A stretch of 64,000 nt of DNA from Burhinus oedicnemus. Taxonomy: Eukaryota; Chordata; Aves; Charadriiformes; Burhinidae. The DNA lies in NCBI GenBank assembly GCA_008921705.1, contig VFFE01007583.1:1993496-2057495 (forward strand), in the 5' to 3' direction. Under the pieces are notes generated by a model. That model made no database searches and was not told the DNA's origin. It saw only the letters and a program-made list of their open reading frames with translations. Of this stretch, positions 13,600-25,874 are shown piece by piece. A program made the position numbers and the translations under genes. How positions within the stretch are numbered: position 1 is the stretch's first letter; each line of letters opens with the position of its first letter.

Positions 13600-15750
13600 T
13601 CCAGGGTGAAGAGCAGAAACAGGGTATGACCTGGTTAGATCCATTATGGTGCCTAGCGACTGGCTTATTCCTTTACCCAGAAATACAGAAGTGGACCCCT
13701 CTGGAGTCAGAGGGCATTCAGGCTTTGTGCAGCCACTTGCCTCGGTCTGAGCTTGCCTTCTCCAAGAAGGACAGGGTCAGAAGTGTGCCTGCTTGTTCTG
13801 ATTTGCAGTGTGGACAAAATGGTGCTGAAAGCAGAGTGGAAGGTATTGCCAGCATCCTCTCAGCTGGCAAGCAAATTCTAGTTCAGGTGTATTAGTACCA
13901 TGCTGCTGTTCTAGTCCTGGGAGGGATTGCTAGTGGCATGACTCTAGCCAAGACCGCAGCTCTTTGTGTGACCTTCCCAGGAACAAAGAGGAAGCACAGT
14001 GCTGGAGCAATTGTGCTTCAGCCCATGAATGCTAGCAGCACTGCCAGCTGAGGCCAGGGCCTGCCTGGCAATGCTCCTCTTCTGCTTCACTGCTAAGAGA
14101 CACCAGCCTCTCCACATTCTTCTCCACCACTGAGACTGTTTCCCCTTGAGAACTCGGAGAAGGAGGAACCTTGTGCCGGGAGACAGTCTTCCCATTTGGG
14201 ACGAGTGCCAGTGGTGTCATGCTGCTCTTTTCCAACAGTGCTGAGCAACTGAGCTGCAACATGGGAGCTACAGGCACAGTAGTGTGCTGCATCTCTCTCA
14301 CCTAGCACGTACCAGTACTCACCACCTTTGCCTTACAGCTGAGACTTGTGCCTGCTTGAGCAAGTGTTCCATCACTGAGCTAAAGCTGTCTGCAAGGCAG
14401 TGTTTGCTACTTGGTACTTCTGCACGTAGTCTGTGCAGGATGGGGCCGTTTCTGTAGGGTCCAATATGTCGGCTCAGTCTGTTGTCTGGGCAAGATACCT
14501 GTGAAGGTATCTTTTTCCAGCCACTTGGGAACTCATGGACAAGAAGGTATCCTGTTTGGGGTAAAAGACTGGAGAATTTATCCTGAGGGATGGAAAGCTA
14601 TTTCAGTGTCTCAAAACAGGCTTTCAGTCTGTGAAATGGAATTATAGCGATTGTGGATGCTGAAATTTTGGCAATGCTGTAGTGCAGGAAAAGAATGTCA
14701 CTTAGTTTGATGCCCTTAACACTGCAAGCAGAAAAAGTAATGGGAAAAGGATTTGAATTTACATGACATAGTCCATCCTATTTTGGCACATGGTAACAAG
14801 GAAATGCAGTACTAAAGAATCGTGCAGATCTACTGAGAGTAGATACCGCTCCAAATGAGCATTTTAATTGCGAATAGATGCTATGCAGGGGTATATAGTG
14901 CATGGGTTCATGCTAAGAGTAGGTTACTGTCCCATTATCCCTTCGATTTTGTTTGCTCCTGTTCCTTTAAGACAGTCTGATAAAACCCTCTAGAAGGAGG
15001 TGGGAAGATGTGCTTTCTCTTTGGGAGCTACTGAGCTTGCTCAAGGTGAAAAAGACTTAAGAGATTAGAGGGAAAGGCTAGAAGAGAATTTCAGCTTGCA
15101 GTTGGAAGCCTGCACTTCATGCATATTGAGAAACTGCTGCAGGCTGGGACCCAAGAGCCACTGGAGATGGTAGGAACTATCCCAAGTGGCTGCAACTCAG
15201 AAAAAAGATGCCTTAGTTGTCTGGATGAAAGGCCTCCCCTCCAAGGCTGTAGTGTGGAATGCTTGTCAACCCTCCTCTGTTTCCCCACACTGTTTAGAGT
15301 TTTCTCTATTTAAAAGTTTAGAATTTTTTATTTAAATAAACTTTGGTGTTTTCATGTTTTAGAAACCTTTTGGTCTTCTGAGGGAGGTCCAGTCACAGGT
15401 ACTAGTAAACACGTCACAGCCTAAGAGCCAAGCCATCAGTAAGATTCCTTGTGCTAACTGTGCACAGGGGTGTGGGCAAGCTTCATAGTTTCTAAAGTTT
15501 TGCCATGAAGCACAAGCCTGTTGGAGGCAATGGAGCTGGAGCTCAGGCTCTTTGCCTCAGTCACAGACCAGTGCGTGATGCCTGGAACCAGAATTTGAGT
15601 GAAGAAGGTGATGAAGAAGGGGAAGAGGCTTTATCTGCCCTATTCATGCACATTGCCTGCTGCTCTGTTATAACTCTGCTGCTGTACGTGATCCCAGCGG
15701 AGCTGAAAGATGAAAACCATTGAGATGATGAATGTGAATACGAAGGGTTA
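13600..15750. other. GC-richer block, possibly an old LTR element
   Basis: This stretch is clearly richer in G and C than its flanks and has more, longer open frames (72-89 codons on both strands), which GC content alone can explain. Around 14890 there is a TATATAG word. Near 15335 AAATAAACTTTGG contains AATAAA followed by T/G-rich text. Together they could mark the U3 and R regions of a decayed LTR about 0.6 kb long. I could not find matching ends or a target duplication, and I recognise no protein. A repeat-library search is needed before naming it. Confidence 0.3.
15505..15723 (+). other. 72-codon open frame with acidic run and hydrophobic segment, unknown
   Basis: The frame begins ATGAAGCACAAG and ends TGA. 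Residues 33-41 are almost all E, D and G, and residues 43-64 form a hydrophobic stretch with CC and LLLYV that could span a membrane. The rest is low in recognisable features. It lies at the end of the GC-richer block. There is no family I can match, no Kozak consensus purine/G pair that stands out, and no neighbouring exon. It is probably chance; I list it because its layout is less random than that of other short frames. Confidence 0.12.
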
Positions 15751-18503
15751 AACCACTCTTATACGTCTCAATAAGCTGGCATCTTAAACAGACACATAGA
15801 GAGGAATATTGGGGTGGGATGGTCTTCTCCATCAGTGATGGAAGGAAGATATAGCAGGAGAACTTTCTGAACTAAATTGTTGCATTTTGAGCTTTGATAT
15901 TTTTTGTCCTCATACTGACATTGCACTTGATTTTTTTGAAAGATATGTTATCATTTTCAAATGCACTTTGTGGTGCAGATTTGATTTCTCAGAGTTCATA
16001 TTACAGGATTAATTAATTGTTGTTCAGTGCTATGTACTTTACATATGAGGCTTCTCAGGGAAATTTCCCCAGGTTGTTCTATTCAATCATCTAGTTTACA
16101 GCAAGCAAATTAGTTTCCATCAAAAGGATAGATAAGTCATATAAATATTTGTTCCACCTCTTCTGTCTTTTTTAGTACATGGTGGGATTGCATGTGCTTT
16201 CATTTATTCAGGATTTATCCATTTACTTGTGACCTTCCTGCATAATTTTTGGCATTTTAGATTCTGGTCGCCATCACTAATGGTGAAGTCATGCACCTCC
16301 ACCTCTCTTTTAAGTGAGTCTTATTTTTCAATTCTTTTCCAATTGTTGTCAGAAATCCTCTATTCTCTTAAGCCTTGTACATTAATGTGTTAACAAAGAC
16401 AGTTCAAGTTGATGTTAACTCTAGAACTTTGGGTGCTTAAACAATAGCTGCACTTACTGTGGGAAGCTGTTCAGCAAACACATCCAGAATGTCAATTCAG
16501 TTCTTTTACTTTCTAACCCATATAAATCCACATATTACAAATGTATAATGTGGTTTTTGCCTCTTTAATTTGACATACAGCTGTTGTTTTTTTTCTTATT
16601 TACCTTTACACGTAAGGTTTCATTAAGAAAATATTGCCTGAGAGTTGGGTATTTGTGGTTGCTCAAAAAAGTTTATTCTGTACATCTGGAATGTGACAGG
16701 GTTCAGTAAAAAACTTTCAAATATTATATTTGCTCTTTAGAAAGCGTTGCATCCCTAAGATCTAAGGCACAAATCATTGAAGTTAATTAGGCCTCTAACT
16801 GTCCTGGTTTTCTAATAGAGTTAAGGGCTTAAATGACTTTCAAATCCACTCCTAACTCTGACAAATTTCAGTCCAAAATGTATAAGGTTCTCTATAGCAG
16901 AGAAATTTGGTTAGAGAGAGTATTAGCAACATTTGGCTGAGAACAGCCATGTTATGCTAAGTAGCTTTCAATCCCCGAAGCAAAGAAAATTAAGTTAGGT
17001 ACAGAGTTTGTTACAAAATAGAGAGATGAAAATAAGGAGAGGATGAGTATCATGGAAAATTTCGTAATGCTAAGAGATAATGTATGTTGTGAATATAATG
17101 AAAGCCCTTAGATTTGGATCTTAAGTGCTGCATAATAGTTAGAAAAGCTATGGGGAACTGTCTTGTGCCTACAAACAAATTGACCAGACTAGCTAATAAG
17201 CTTGTTTCATATACAGCTTCTGTGATTAGATAACAGTCCTGTAGATCAAAGACATAAATTTGAACTTCATGTTATGCAAAATTAGACTAGTCACTAAACC
17301 AAATAATAATAATAAAAAAAATCTGGTTTTAGGGTGATCATTAGTCTAATGTACTTATTTTTATTGTGGAGTACAGACCTTGATTTCCCATGTAATAATC
17401 TGGGATGCCCTCTAGCTGATTTGCAAGCCTGAGAGTAATTGTATTTTAAGTAATACATTAGAACGGAAAGAAAGATTTCTCTTCTCTGGCAGGTTTACAT
17501 TATTGCCATTTAGAAGATAGTTTTTACCCTTTACCTAAGCACACTGTGCTCCTAACAGCACAATACCAAGATAAACTGGTACAATGTTATTGCCAGCTTA
17601 TAGCCACAAGACAATTGCTGGTGAGAGGTTAATTTCTAATGTCACTACCGTGAAAGGTCAAGGGGCACTCATGCATTGTGCATCTTGTCACTACATCTTG
17701 ACCTGCAGTTTCTATGCATCTGGCATTGTATTGTTAATTTTTTTATTCTAAACAGCTACCAGTTTTTGTCACCTTGTAGAAACGCCAGATACCGTGATTT
17801 TAATTTAAGCATAGCTTAATAATGTTGTGAGCAGAAGTTGATGTAATGTAATGGTTGGTTGTTGCGATTCCTGTATTGACTCTATTCCAGCTACATCTCA
17901 AGTGTACATGCATCAAGAGTGAAATAAATTCTTCTCACAAGTTACTGTCTTCTGTGGGCTTCTAAGGTGTACAAGTAAATATGCAGCCATCTTTAGTTTA
18001 TTGAAAATAAAATTTAGAATCTGTGTAGTCAGTCTTGAGGTAGTGGAAAGTACCTGTGGTGGTGGTATCTTGTAACTTCAACAGGAAGCACAAATCTTTT
18101 GCTGAGTGTATTGGCAATAACAATTGGGGGAGATTTGGAATGATTGTAGCTGTAAAGGCAGTCTTACAAAAAGTAGTCAGATGCTCCTTTCTAACAATAT
18201 ATGCCTGGTACTAGGTATCTACTTGTTTTACGCAGCTACATGAGGATTTTATATCTAAGAAACTGTTTTTTCAAGTAATATTGAATTATGTAGTCATTTC
18301 TTATAGGTAACACCATTTTGTTATTTTTTGTTTTTATGTTCACATCTGAAACTCCCAAGAAATTATTTATACAGTGGCAATCCACAGAAATCTAGTATCT
18401 CTATTCCAAGTGGAGATAGCAATGTGTAGTTTAAGGAAAAGCAAGGAAGTGCCAGAAGTAGCCTGCATAATTTTGACAAGCAGTAGGGTTCCAAGTAGAA
18501 TTT
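15751..18503. other. AT-rich unique sequence, no gene
   Basis: No open frame of note on either strand and no recognised repeat. This is one of the emptiest parts of the window. Confidence 0.6.
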
Positions 18504-18561
18504 AGCCTCTTAATGCTCAGGCATCTCAATCCTCATCAAGGTGCCTGAGCATCAAGAGACT
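18504..18561. repeat. Compact inverted repeat / hairpin
   Basis: Left arm 18504-18523 and right arm 18542-18561 are complementary at 18 of 20 positions. The core is CTCTTAATGCTCAGGCA against TGCCTGAGCATCAAGAG, with one A.C mismatch. The loop is 18 bases. It is short for an animal pre-miRNA, which usually has about 22-bp arms and a 55-75 nt hairpin, but it is in range. It could also be a chance inverted repeat or the relic of an inverted duplication. Nothing else nearby suggests a transcript. Confidence 0.75.
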
Positions 18562-19783
18562 TTATTAGCTAAGGCAATGCTGCCCCTGGGGTGCAGGTAG
18601 AGGGCTTCTCATTTGATTTTGATTTTAATTTTAATTTTTCATATTCACAGAAACTCTGCTGCTTCACTCAGAAACTTTGAAAGAAAAGTGGAAAATGCAG
18701 TTTTCAAATTAAAAGATTTGTAATGCTACACTAACATTTTGAGAGAATTTAGAAGGTTAAACTCTCATAAAAATAATTCTCCTTGCTTTCTGCTTCATAT
18801 ATCTATTACACTTACTGTGGCACTTGCCCTTAATATTCCATTTAGTTCTTCCTGAACTTGAAAGTTTTTATCTAGCTAAAATACTCCTTAAAGTAAGCGT
18901 TAAGCATGCCAGGTTTTAGAGTGTGTATTTTCATGTTCCAGTTTCTTCTCAACCTTTAGAGAAATATATTTTTATGCAAATTGAAGAAAACTGCTCAAGG
19001 TAAAAGTTCAAGAGTATCTAATGTGTTTAAATATTGATGTATTTTCTATTGCAATTTTTAAAATGTGCCTTTCCAGAGCTTTGAGGTGCATGTACAAATC
19101 AATTTAAAAGCACACACAGAATCTTATGTGAAAACATGGAAAGGGAATCTTCAGAAGAACTATCAATCTGAGGAAGACTTATTCTCACTAGCTAATGGAG
19201 AAAGGTATGATACAATATAAAATAAATACCTCCATTTGTGTTTGTCATTTGTAAACTTAAAATTCAAAATGGAAGGTCTTAATTACATTTGGCACAAGTG
19301 GTAGAACTATATAGAAATCCACTGCAAAAGCTTGGTAGCCTTTTTGGTAATGCATTTTCATTCACCCAGTATAATGCAGTATAATTAAATGGCTTTTTAG
19401 ACCAACAAAATATTTTGCTTACAGGAATATTTTATGTTGAGGAGAATTTAGTGAGGATAGTATGCCAGAAGAGGATGTGAGCTTAACTCATTATCTTTAT
19501 TTAGAGTGGAAGAATAGCTGTAAGACTGCAACTGTAAGGGTAACGTGGGGCTAGTCCAAATGCCCCTGTACATGCTGTCTCACAGAAGCCTTTTAGGGTT
19601 CAGAAGATAACTGGCGTTTAGGGTGGAAATTTAATCCTTAATCTGGAAATACTGCCTTCATCCTGAAGCAAATGTTGAGAAAGCTAGGCAATGGTTATGG
19701 TGCCACTGTGCTGCATGGACTTTACTTCCAAACTCTGGCCTTTGTTGTTCTGGATCAGATATTCTGTTAAAATACATACATTC
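18562..19783. other. AT-rich unique sequence, no gene
   Basis: Begins with a short TTTGATTTTGATTTTAATTT-type low-complexity tract near 18613. Otherwise it has no recognised feature up to the LTR. Confidence 0.55.
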
Positions 19784-20284
19784 TGTCATGGTTTAACCCA
19801 GAAGGGAGCCAAACACCATGCAGCTGCTCGCTCACTCCCCCCCTACCCCCAGTGAGATGGGGGAATCAGGAAAAAAAAGTAAAATTTGTGGGTTGAGGTA
19901 AAAAAAGTTTAACAGGACAGCAAAGGAAGAGAAAATAATAACAACAATAATGATAAAAGAATACACAAACAAGTGATGCACAATGCAATCGCTCATCATC
20001 TGCTGACTGACGCCCAGCCCGTTCCTAAGCAGCAATCGCCAATTCTTGCCTCCCAGCCAACCCCCATTGATATACTGAGCCTGATGCCTATGGTATGGAA
20101 TGTTCCTTTGGCCAGCTTGTCCCTCTCAGCTTCTATGGGAAGCTGAAGAAGTCCTTGACTTAATATAAGCATTACTTAGCAACAACTAAACCAGTATGTG
20201 TTATCAACATTATTCTCATACTAAATCCAAAACACAGCAGCTACTAGAAAGTAAATTAACTCTATCCCAGCTGAAACCAGGACA
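19784..20284 (-). mobile_element. Solo LTR of an avian endogenous retrovirus
   Basis: About 501 bp starting TGTCATGGTTTAACCC and ending CAGCTGAAACCAGGACA, so it has inverted TG...CA ends. By resemblance to the LTR at 25220-25805 it lies on the minus strand, beginning there with TGTCCTGGTTTCAGCTGGGA. Shared blocks include CACCATGCAGCTGCT, a GGTTGAG block and TCTATCCCAGCTGAAACCA. It is shorter than its relative because roughly 60-80 bases are missing around 20125. Flanking five-mers CATTC and GATTC differ at one base and may be a decayed target duplication. No internal retroviral sequence is attached, so it probably arose by LTR-LTR recombination. I do not assign a family name. Confidence 0.8.
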
Positions 20285-20773
20285 GATTCTTTTGTTAAAC
20301 TTAAGATTATGGATATTTCAGTGTTATTACTCATTAAAAAAAATGTGTAAAAGTGTTTAATTAAGCCAGTGCTTTGTTACCAGAATTTTAACAGAGTTTG
20401 TTTGATATGTTTTATTATCTCTCGATGTTAGATTATATTCTGAAACACCTTGAAGCTCACAGTTTAGCTGATGGTGAATATCAGGAGAATATCCATGAAT
20501 GTATTTCTTCTGTCATACATACCTTTACAGTCCAGAGTCACTGCTTGGAATTAGTTGGATGATTGGCATACATATGTCTATGATGTCAAGCACAATGATG
20601 TAACTTTTCCTTATCACCGAATAACATCCTTGTAGATCTCCCATTATGTGCCTCAAATGAGACAAGCAGTGCACCTCATGTGAGGTTCCAGGTTTCCCAC
20701 AGCATAATACGCAGCTTTGGGAAGTACATCTTGATTAGCCTGTCTCTAGGATGAAGTTCACTTTTTAATCCTC
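20285..20773. other. Unique spacer, no gene
   Basis: Separates the solo LTR from the hAT-like element. No open frame and no recognised repeat. Confidence 0.5.
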
Positions 20774-21088
20774 TAAGGCTGCGTCTATGCTAGTAGATTA
20801 ATCAGAGTCAACGAGCATTACTAGGCACTGGAATGTGATTGTCTATTCCATTAAACTATTTCTATGTTCCCTAAGTGTAAATTAGCTAATCCCAAACAGT
20901 TTCTTGGCACAGCTCGGGGTTTACATCACCTCAAGTGCCATTCCCAATGCTCAGCTTGCCTGCAGCAATCCCTGTGATGGAGACTAAGAGAGTTCACTAT
21001 CACAGATCCAAGCGATTACATGCTACTTGTACTTAGGGAAAGTTCCTGGACACACTCAACTAACTAGTGTAGTATGGACATAGCCCTG
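20774..21088. mobile_element. Non-autonomous hAT-like DNA transposon (MITE)
   Basis: A 315-bp segment bounded by inverted ends. The left end reads TAAGGCTGCGTCTATGCTA. The right end, read on the minus strand, is CAGGGCTATGTCCATACTA. Over these 19 positions 13 agree, and all six differences are transitions, as expected from old mutational decay. The CAGGG start and the GTCTA-type subterminal word fit the hAT (Charlie-like) superfamily. There is no transposase frame, so it would have been moved in trans. Target duplications should be 8 bp: the flanks share an AATC(C/T)TC word, but it is offset by a base or two and is not proof. Confidence 0.6.
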
Positions 21089-24000
21089 ACAATCTTCCTT
21101 ATGCAAGAAATTGAAAGTGAAGGAAGTCCATACTCTGTGCAAACTTTATCTTTTCTAGAAAGCATAAAATCTAAATGAGAGTTTTCTACCTTTTCCATTA
21201 TTTAGATTGGAACAAAACTCTTGTATATTCCTACCATTGAAATAAAAATGGTTCCTTTTAAACAAACTCCCCACAAAGTGTAACAATAACAACAGAGAAT
21301 AAACATTCCTCAAACATCGTCAAATCCAAACTCTCGCACTCCTATGATGTAATGAAGTATAACTGATGAAATCAGTTTGATGTTAAACCATGCTAATTGA
21401 ATGGCATGAAATACTGTGATTTGAATCAAAAGAAAATGAAAGACAATGGATTCATTGTGCTTTTTACTCAGAGAAAGTATAAGGCTTAGAAGAAAATCAA
21501 AGCTTCTTTCAGAACATCCTGAGCTCATAGAAAGTGCATTTCTTCCAAAGAATAAGTACCAAATACTTGTCCAAATTAAATTCCGAGTTCAAAATCTCTC
21601 CCTCTTCAGAGCCTTTCTGTAGACAAGAGATTTTCAGAATATCAATAAAAATATATTCATGCTGCATTATCTGAAGTTATTACTGTGGGATTAAGCTTTT
21701 TTTTTTTCTTTTGGTAGGCTTTCCTAGGATAAAAGTAAGGAGCAGATGATTTAAAGCCAAGTTTACCATCAATATATGTGTGTGTTTGTATGTGTATTTA
21801 TATACAATTTTTGTGTGTTAAAACGTGTGTGTGTTTATATTAATTTAAAAGAATGTATTTTAAACATCTAGTTATTTTTTCCCTTCCAGGCCAGAAATGT
21901 AGCTATTACCATGCAGTGATCTGAACAGACACCTAATTGCAGATCTGCTAAAAAAAAAAAAATCTATAATTCTTTAAAGTTGAATTTTGTTAGGTTCAGG
22001 AATAGAGAAATGTTTTATATCTATATACATGTATAAATAATTGGATGCCAGTAGATGGTGCTCACTGTGTAGTATAGTCCCTGGGGTTACTAAGACCAAT
22101 AAAATTTGTTGTTGTGCAATGAAACTGACGTCTGTGCAACTCTTTACAGCTACTCTGAACAGATGGTAGGAATGTTCTATCTAATTTAGTGAGTAGTACT
22201 AGCTTGAATACAGATACACGAAGATTTTTGAGGGAGTCCTTTCGGTGGCAAGAGAAAGAGATTGTTACTGCTCCTGTGGGTGACAGCTTGAAGTAAACAT
22301 GGTAGCACAACAAGTGAAGGTATATTGGGAGGCATTCAAAAGAGAAAAGATATGAAGGGACACTCTTGAAATAGCAGGTAACTAAAGCCAAGAAGAGAAA
22401 ATAGAAGATATCTACAGTGAGTGGAGGGGAGAAAAGAAAGTGATAGGCAAGAGGCTGCAAGATTGGAGGAAATACTGCTGGAGATGGGAAAATAACAATT
22501 GGAATAGATTAAATAAAGCTGAATATGGAGAAAATGCATGGAGAACAGAAGATGCTTAAGAAAATTAATAGAGAAATATAAAGAAGTTAGACGGTGCTAG
22601 GAGGGAATAACGTGTAGGGAAAATAGTCAATATGGGAAAAAGCAACATGCAATGAAATGACTGTGTGTATTACTAGGAAATAAATATTATCAATCTTTTG
22701 ATCTCACATGTGCCGTTACCACATTGGTGTAGGGTTTGAACAAGAAGAGTGAAGCTTAAATGCCTAGCAGTTCTTGAATTCAACACACTGACTTGTGGTC
22801 CCACTTAAAAATTTGAGCATATTAAATTCCTTTGGTTATGCAGATTGGAATATCTTATGGTAGGTCTATCTAGAGCATTGCTTTGTGCCTGTCTCCTGGC
22901 AGGCTGTTATAGTTAGAGGCGTATTGTAAGCACTGCTGTTGTCTCTGTGTGGTAATTTGCCTTTAGCTGTGATGTAGGGCCCAGGGACACTGCCTGGTGA
23001 CTAACAGAAACATTCTGGTGACCGAATTGTGCCATGAGACACGTTCTCGGATTGATACTGCCTGCCTGGCAGTCAGGTTAATAGGTCTAGCACATGGCAG
23101 CAGGGGACTGCTACCAGTTCACTCAGCAGGTCTCATTGCATGTGCATTTCATTTTTCTATGGCACAGGTGTAGGCACAAGGGTAGCTATGGGCCCAGAGG
23201 ACTTCTGCACAGAAAGCTCCTCCTGAGAAGGGGGAAGTAGAGAGGGAATTGAGTAAGCCTTTCTTGCTCTCTTCCAGCAGTCCACCAATAGATGGTGTCA
23301 GAGACCCTTCCCTAGACTATCCACAACCAACCTGTGGTTCTCTGCTTCTCAGTTCTGTGGGGCTGAGGTCATGACATAATGGCAGCAAAATATCTTTGCA
23401 CGGTGGCATGATGGAACAAGTGATGAAAGAGAGGGAGATGGGATCCTGGAGAGCAACATTACAAGGTTTGAGAATGTCAAAGCTATTTGTTAGAGCTGTG
23501 TGCATTAGTGCAACTTCATGATTTGGAGAGGTAAACTTACAGAGTTTCTATTTAAAATATCACTTGTGTACCTAGAATCCTAAAACTTGCCCTATTTACA
23601 ACAATAATGGTTAAAAGTTAAAGAAAAAAGAATCATTTCAAAACTCTTAAATTTAATTCAGTTTTTTAACAACTGTTTCAATCTATGTCCTGCTTTATAA
23701 GAAATTAAATTAACCACCTATAAAAAGAAAATGAAAGAAACACAACCGACCTATGAAGCGAATCAAACTGTAAAATGTTATTAATATGTTTGTTAGAATG
23801 TCACTAATGTTTGTTAGAAATTTAGTTGTTATAACATCTTTAAGCCTACTTTATCTACCAACCCATTATTTATCTTCGCTTTTTGTGTATACCTTTTAAA
23901 AACTGTTAACATCTAAATTTAGTTAACATAACTGCTTACATATAAATTTATAACACAAAACAATCCAATATATAATTCAGTATGTTTAAGGTGTTGAGCT

Positions 24001-25219
24001 TTAGCATCTCTGGGGACCTGTAATCCTGCTCTGAATATAGAAACAGTGCTCCAAACATACGATCTACGATTTGTCAACTTTGATCAGTTTTTACATCCTA
24101 CTAATAATTCTCTTATTACATTATGAATTACATTTAAAATATTGTAGTTTTTCTTACATTGTTATTTATTTAGCTGACTTACTGGTTTTACACAATTTTG
24201 TGTATTTGGAGGTTTCACATAACTATTTTGTATAGAGACGAGTTAGCATGCACATACCACACCAGTTAAAATAATGGTGTTTATTTGCTTAGAACAGTGC
24301 TGCAGCTGTCTGGCAGCCCATTGTAGGCCAAGGTATTGTTTTGAGAACCTGTAACTAGCAGCCTGGTCACCCTTTAACTCAGTCTAGGCAGGTGTGGTCC
24401 CACACTCTGCAGAGACATTTAGGTGGGTGTGTGACATGAAGCGCCAGCATCCTGGCTGGAGAGAGTCTAACTCCTACTCTAGCTCTGATTTAGTACACCC
24501 TTTGAAATCAATGGGACTATTCACGCACTTAGTCAGGCATGCACTTTAAGCAGATTGCTGAACTGGGACCATTCTGCACCATCTAAATGGCTATACACTC
24601 TTCGGGACAATGGAAAATCAGTCTCTCAGTTATTTTAAAAATGACTTCAAAAATTATTGCATTTGCCTTCAACTGTCTTCTGGTGAAAATGAACAGTTCG
24701 AGCAAAATATGGAGAATCACTACTCACAGCATTGGAAAAACAAATATAAGAAAGTTTTCTCACGTCATTTTGACAATGTTGCACTTGATTTGTGATGCTG
24801 TACCAATAAAGTTAAGGAAGTGAATTGTTATTCTAGCATCACTTGTTTGGAGTACAATATAGAGACTGATTTTCTGTTTATGAAGTGCTTGAAAGAAAAA
24901 TAAGTGGTAATTATTCTTGTTTCATTCTTTAAGATGTCAAATTGTGTGCCCACTGTAAATCTAAACACCTGCTGATTTTCAGTACTACTTTTCTTCCCTA
25001 AAGAATGTACAGCTCGGTCTGGACGGGGGTCTCTTCTGATTTCTTGCAGTGGGGACTGTATATTAACTCTTAACAGAAATAAAATTTGATGGAGTAAAAC
25101 TCATGGTGTTTTCACAACATAAATGTTTTGTCAGTAGAATAAAAGGCAGATCAAACATAAACATAGCTTAAATCAGAGTACACCGTTATGTTGACTTAAA
25201 CCAATCAAATGATTGTTAC
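21089..25219. other. AT-rich unique sequence with purine-rich tract, no gene
   Basis: No gene is supported. TG-rich low-complexity runs lie near 21776-21840 and an A-run near 21950-21962. From about 22200 to 22640 the plus strand is markedly purine-rich. This explains the 132-codon minus-strand frame at 22062-22460, rich in L, F, S and Y, which I regard as a composition artefact. A 13-bp word, ATGTTTGTTAGAA, is repeated at 23786 and 23807. Confidence 0.5.
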
Positions 25220-25805
25220 TGTTGTGGTTTCACCCCAGTAGGCACCTAAGCACCATGCAGCTGCTTGCTCGCTCCCCCCTTGATGGGATGGGGGAGAGAA
25301 TCAGAAGAGTAAAAGTGAGAAAACTCATGGGTTGAGATAAAGACAGTTTAATGAGTAAAGCAAAAGCCACGCACGTAAACAAAGCAAAACAAGGAATTCA
25401 TTCACTGCTCCCATCAGCAGGCGGGTGTTCAGCCATCTCCAGGAAAGCAGGGCTCCATCACCTGTAATGGTTACTTGGGAAGACAAAACACCATAACTTG
25501 GAATGTCTCCCACTTCCTTCTCCTTTTCCCAGTTTTATATGCTGAGAGTGACGTCATATCCCACAAATACCCCTTTGGTCAGTTGGGGCCAACTGTCCCG
25601 GCTGTGTCTCCTCCCAACTTTTTTGTGAACTCCAAGCCTACTCACTGGCAGGGCGGTGTGAGGAGCAGAAAAGGCCCTGACTGTTTACCAACAACCAAAA
25701 AAAAACCAGTGTGCTACCAACACCATTCTCATCCCAAATCCAGAACACAGCACTATACCAGCTGCTAGTAAGAAAGTCAACTCTATCCCAGCTGAAACCA
25801 TGATA
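25220..25805 (-). mobile_element. 3' LTR of a minus-strand endogenous retrovirus
   Basis: About 586 bp, from TGTTGTGGTTTCACCCC to CAGCTGAAACCATGATA, in the same family and orientation as the LTR at 19784. On the minus strand it begins TATCATGGTTTCAGCTGGGA. Immediately upstream on that strand is AATAAGGGGTGGAGAA, a purine-rich run that fits the polypurine tract next to a 3' LTR. ATTAAA on the minus strand (within GACAGTTTAATGAGT near 25345 on the plus strand) is a plausible polyadenylation signal. No clear target duplication was seen. The element is a remnant: the rest of the provirus upstream is nearly all missing. Confidence 0.8.
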
Positions 25806-25874
25806 TTCTCCACCCCTTATTCCATACCATTTACATCATACTCAGGTCCCATGCTATCCAACATGACCTCATTA
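25806..25874 (-). mobile_element. ERV internal remnant with polypurine tract
   Basis: This short piece joins directly to the LTR and carries the candidate polypurine tract (plus-strand complement TTCTCCACCCCTTATT). It ends near CCTCATTAAC, where CR1 sequence begins. It has no coding capacity. The assignment rests on position next to the LTR and on my memory of such junctions in avian elements, so it is moderate. Confidence 0.55.

Noticed and set aside
22062..22460. 132-codon minus-strand open frame
   Set aside because: It lies opposite a purine-rich tract, so the protein is mostly L, F, S and Y by composition. No motif or family resemblance was seen.
19784..25805. A 6-kb provirus bounded by the two related LTRs
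   Set aside because: No retroviral coding remnants lie between them, and the polypurine tract lies outside the pair rather than inside.
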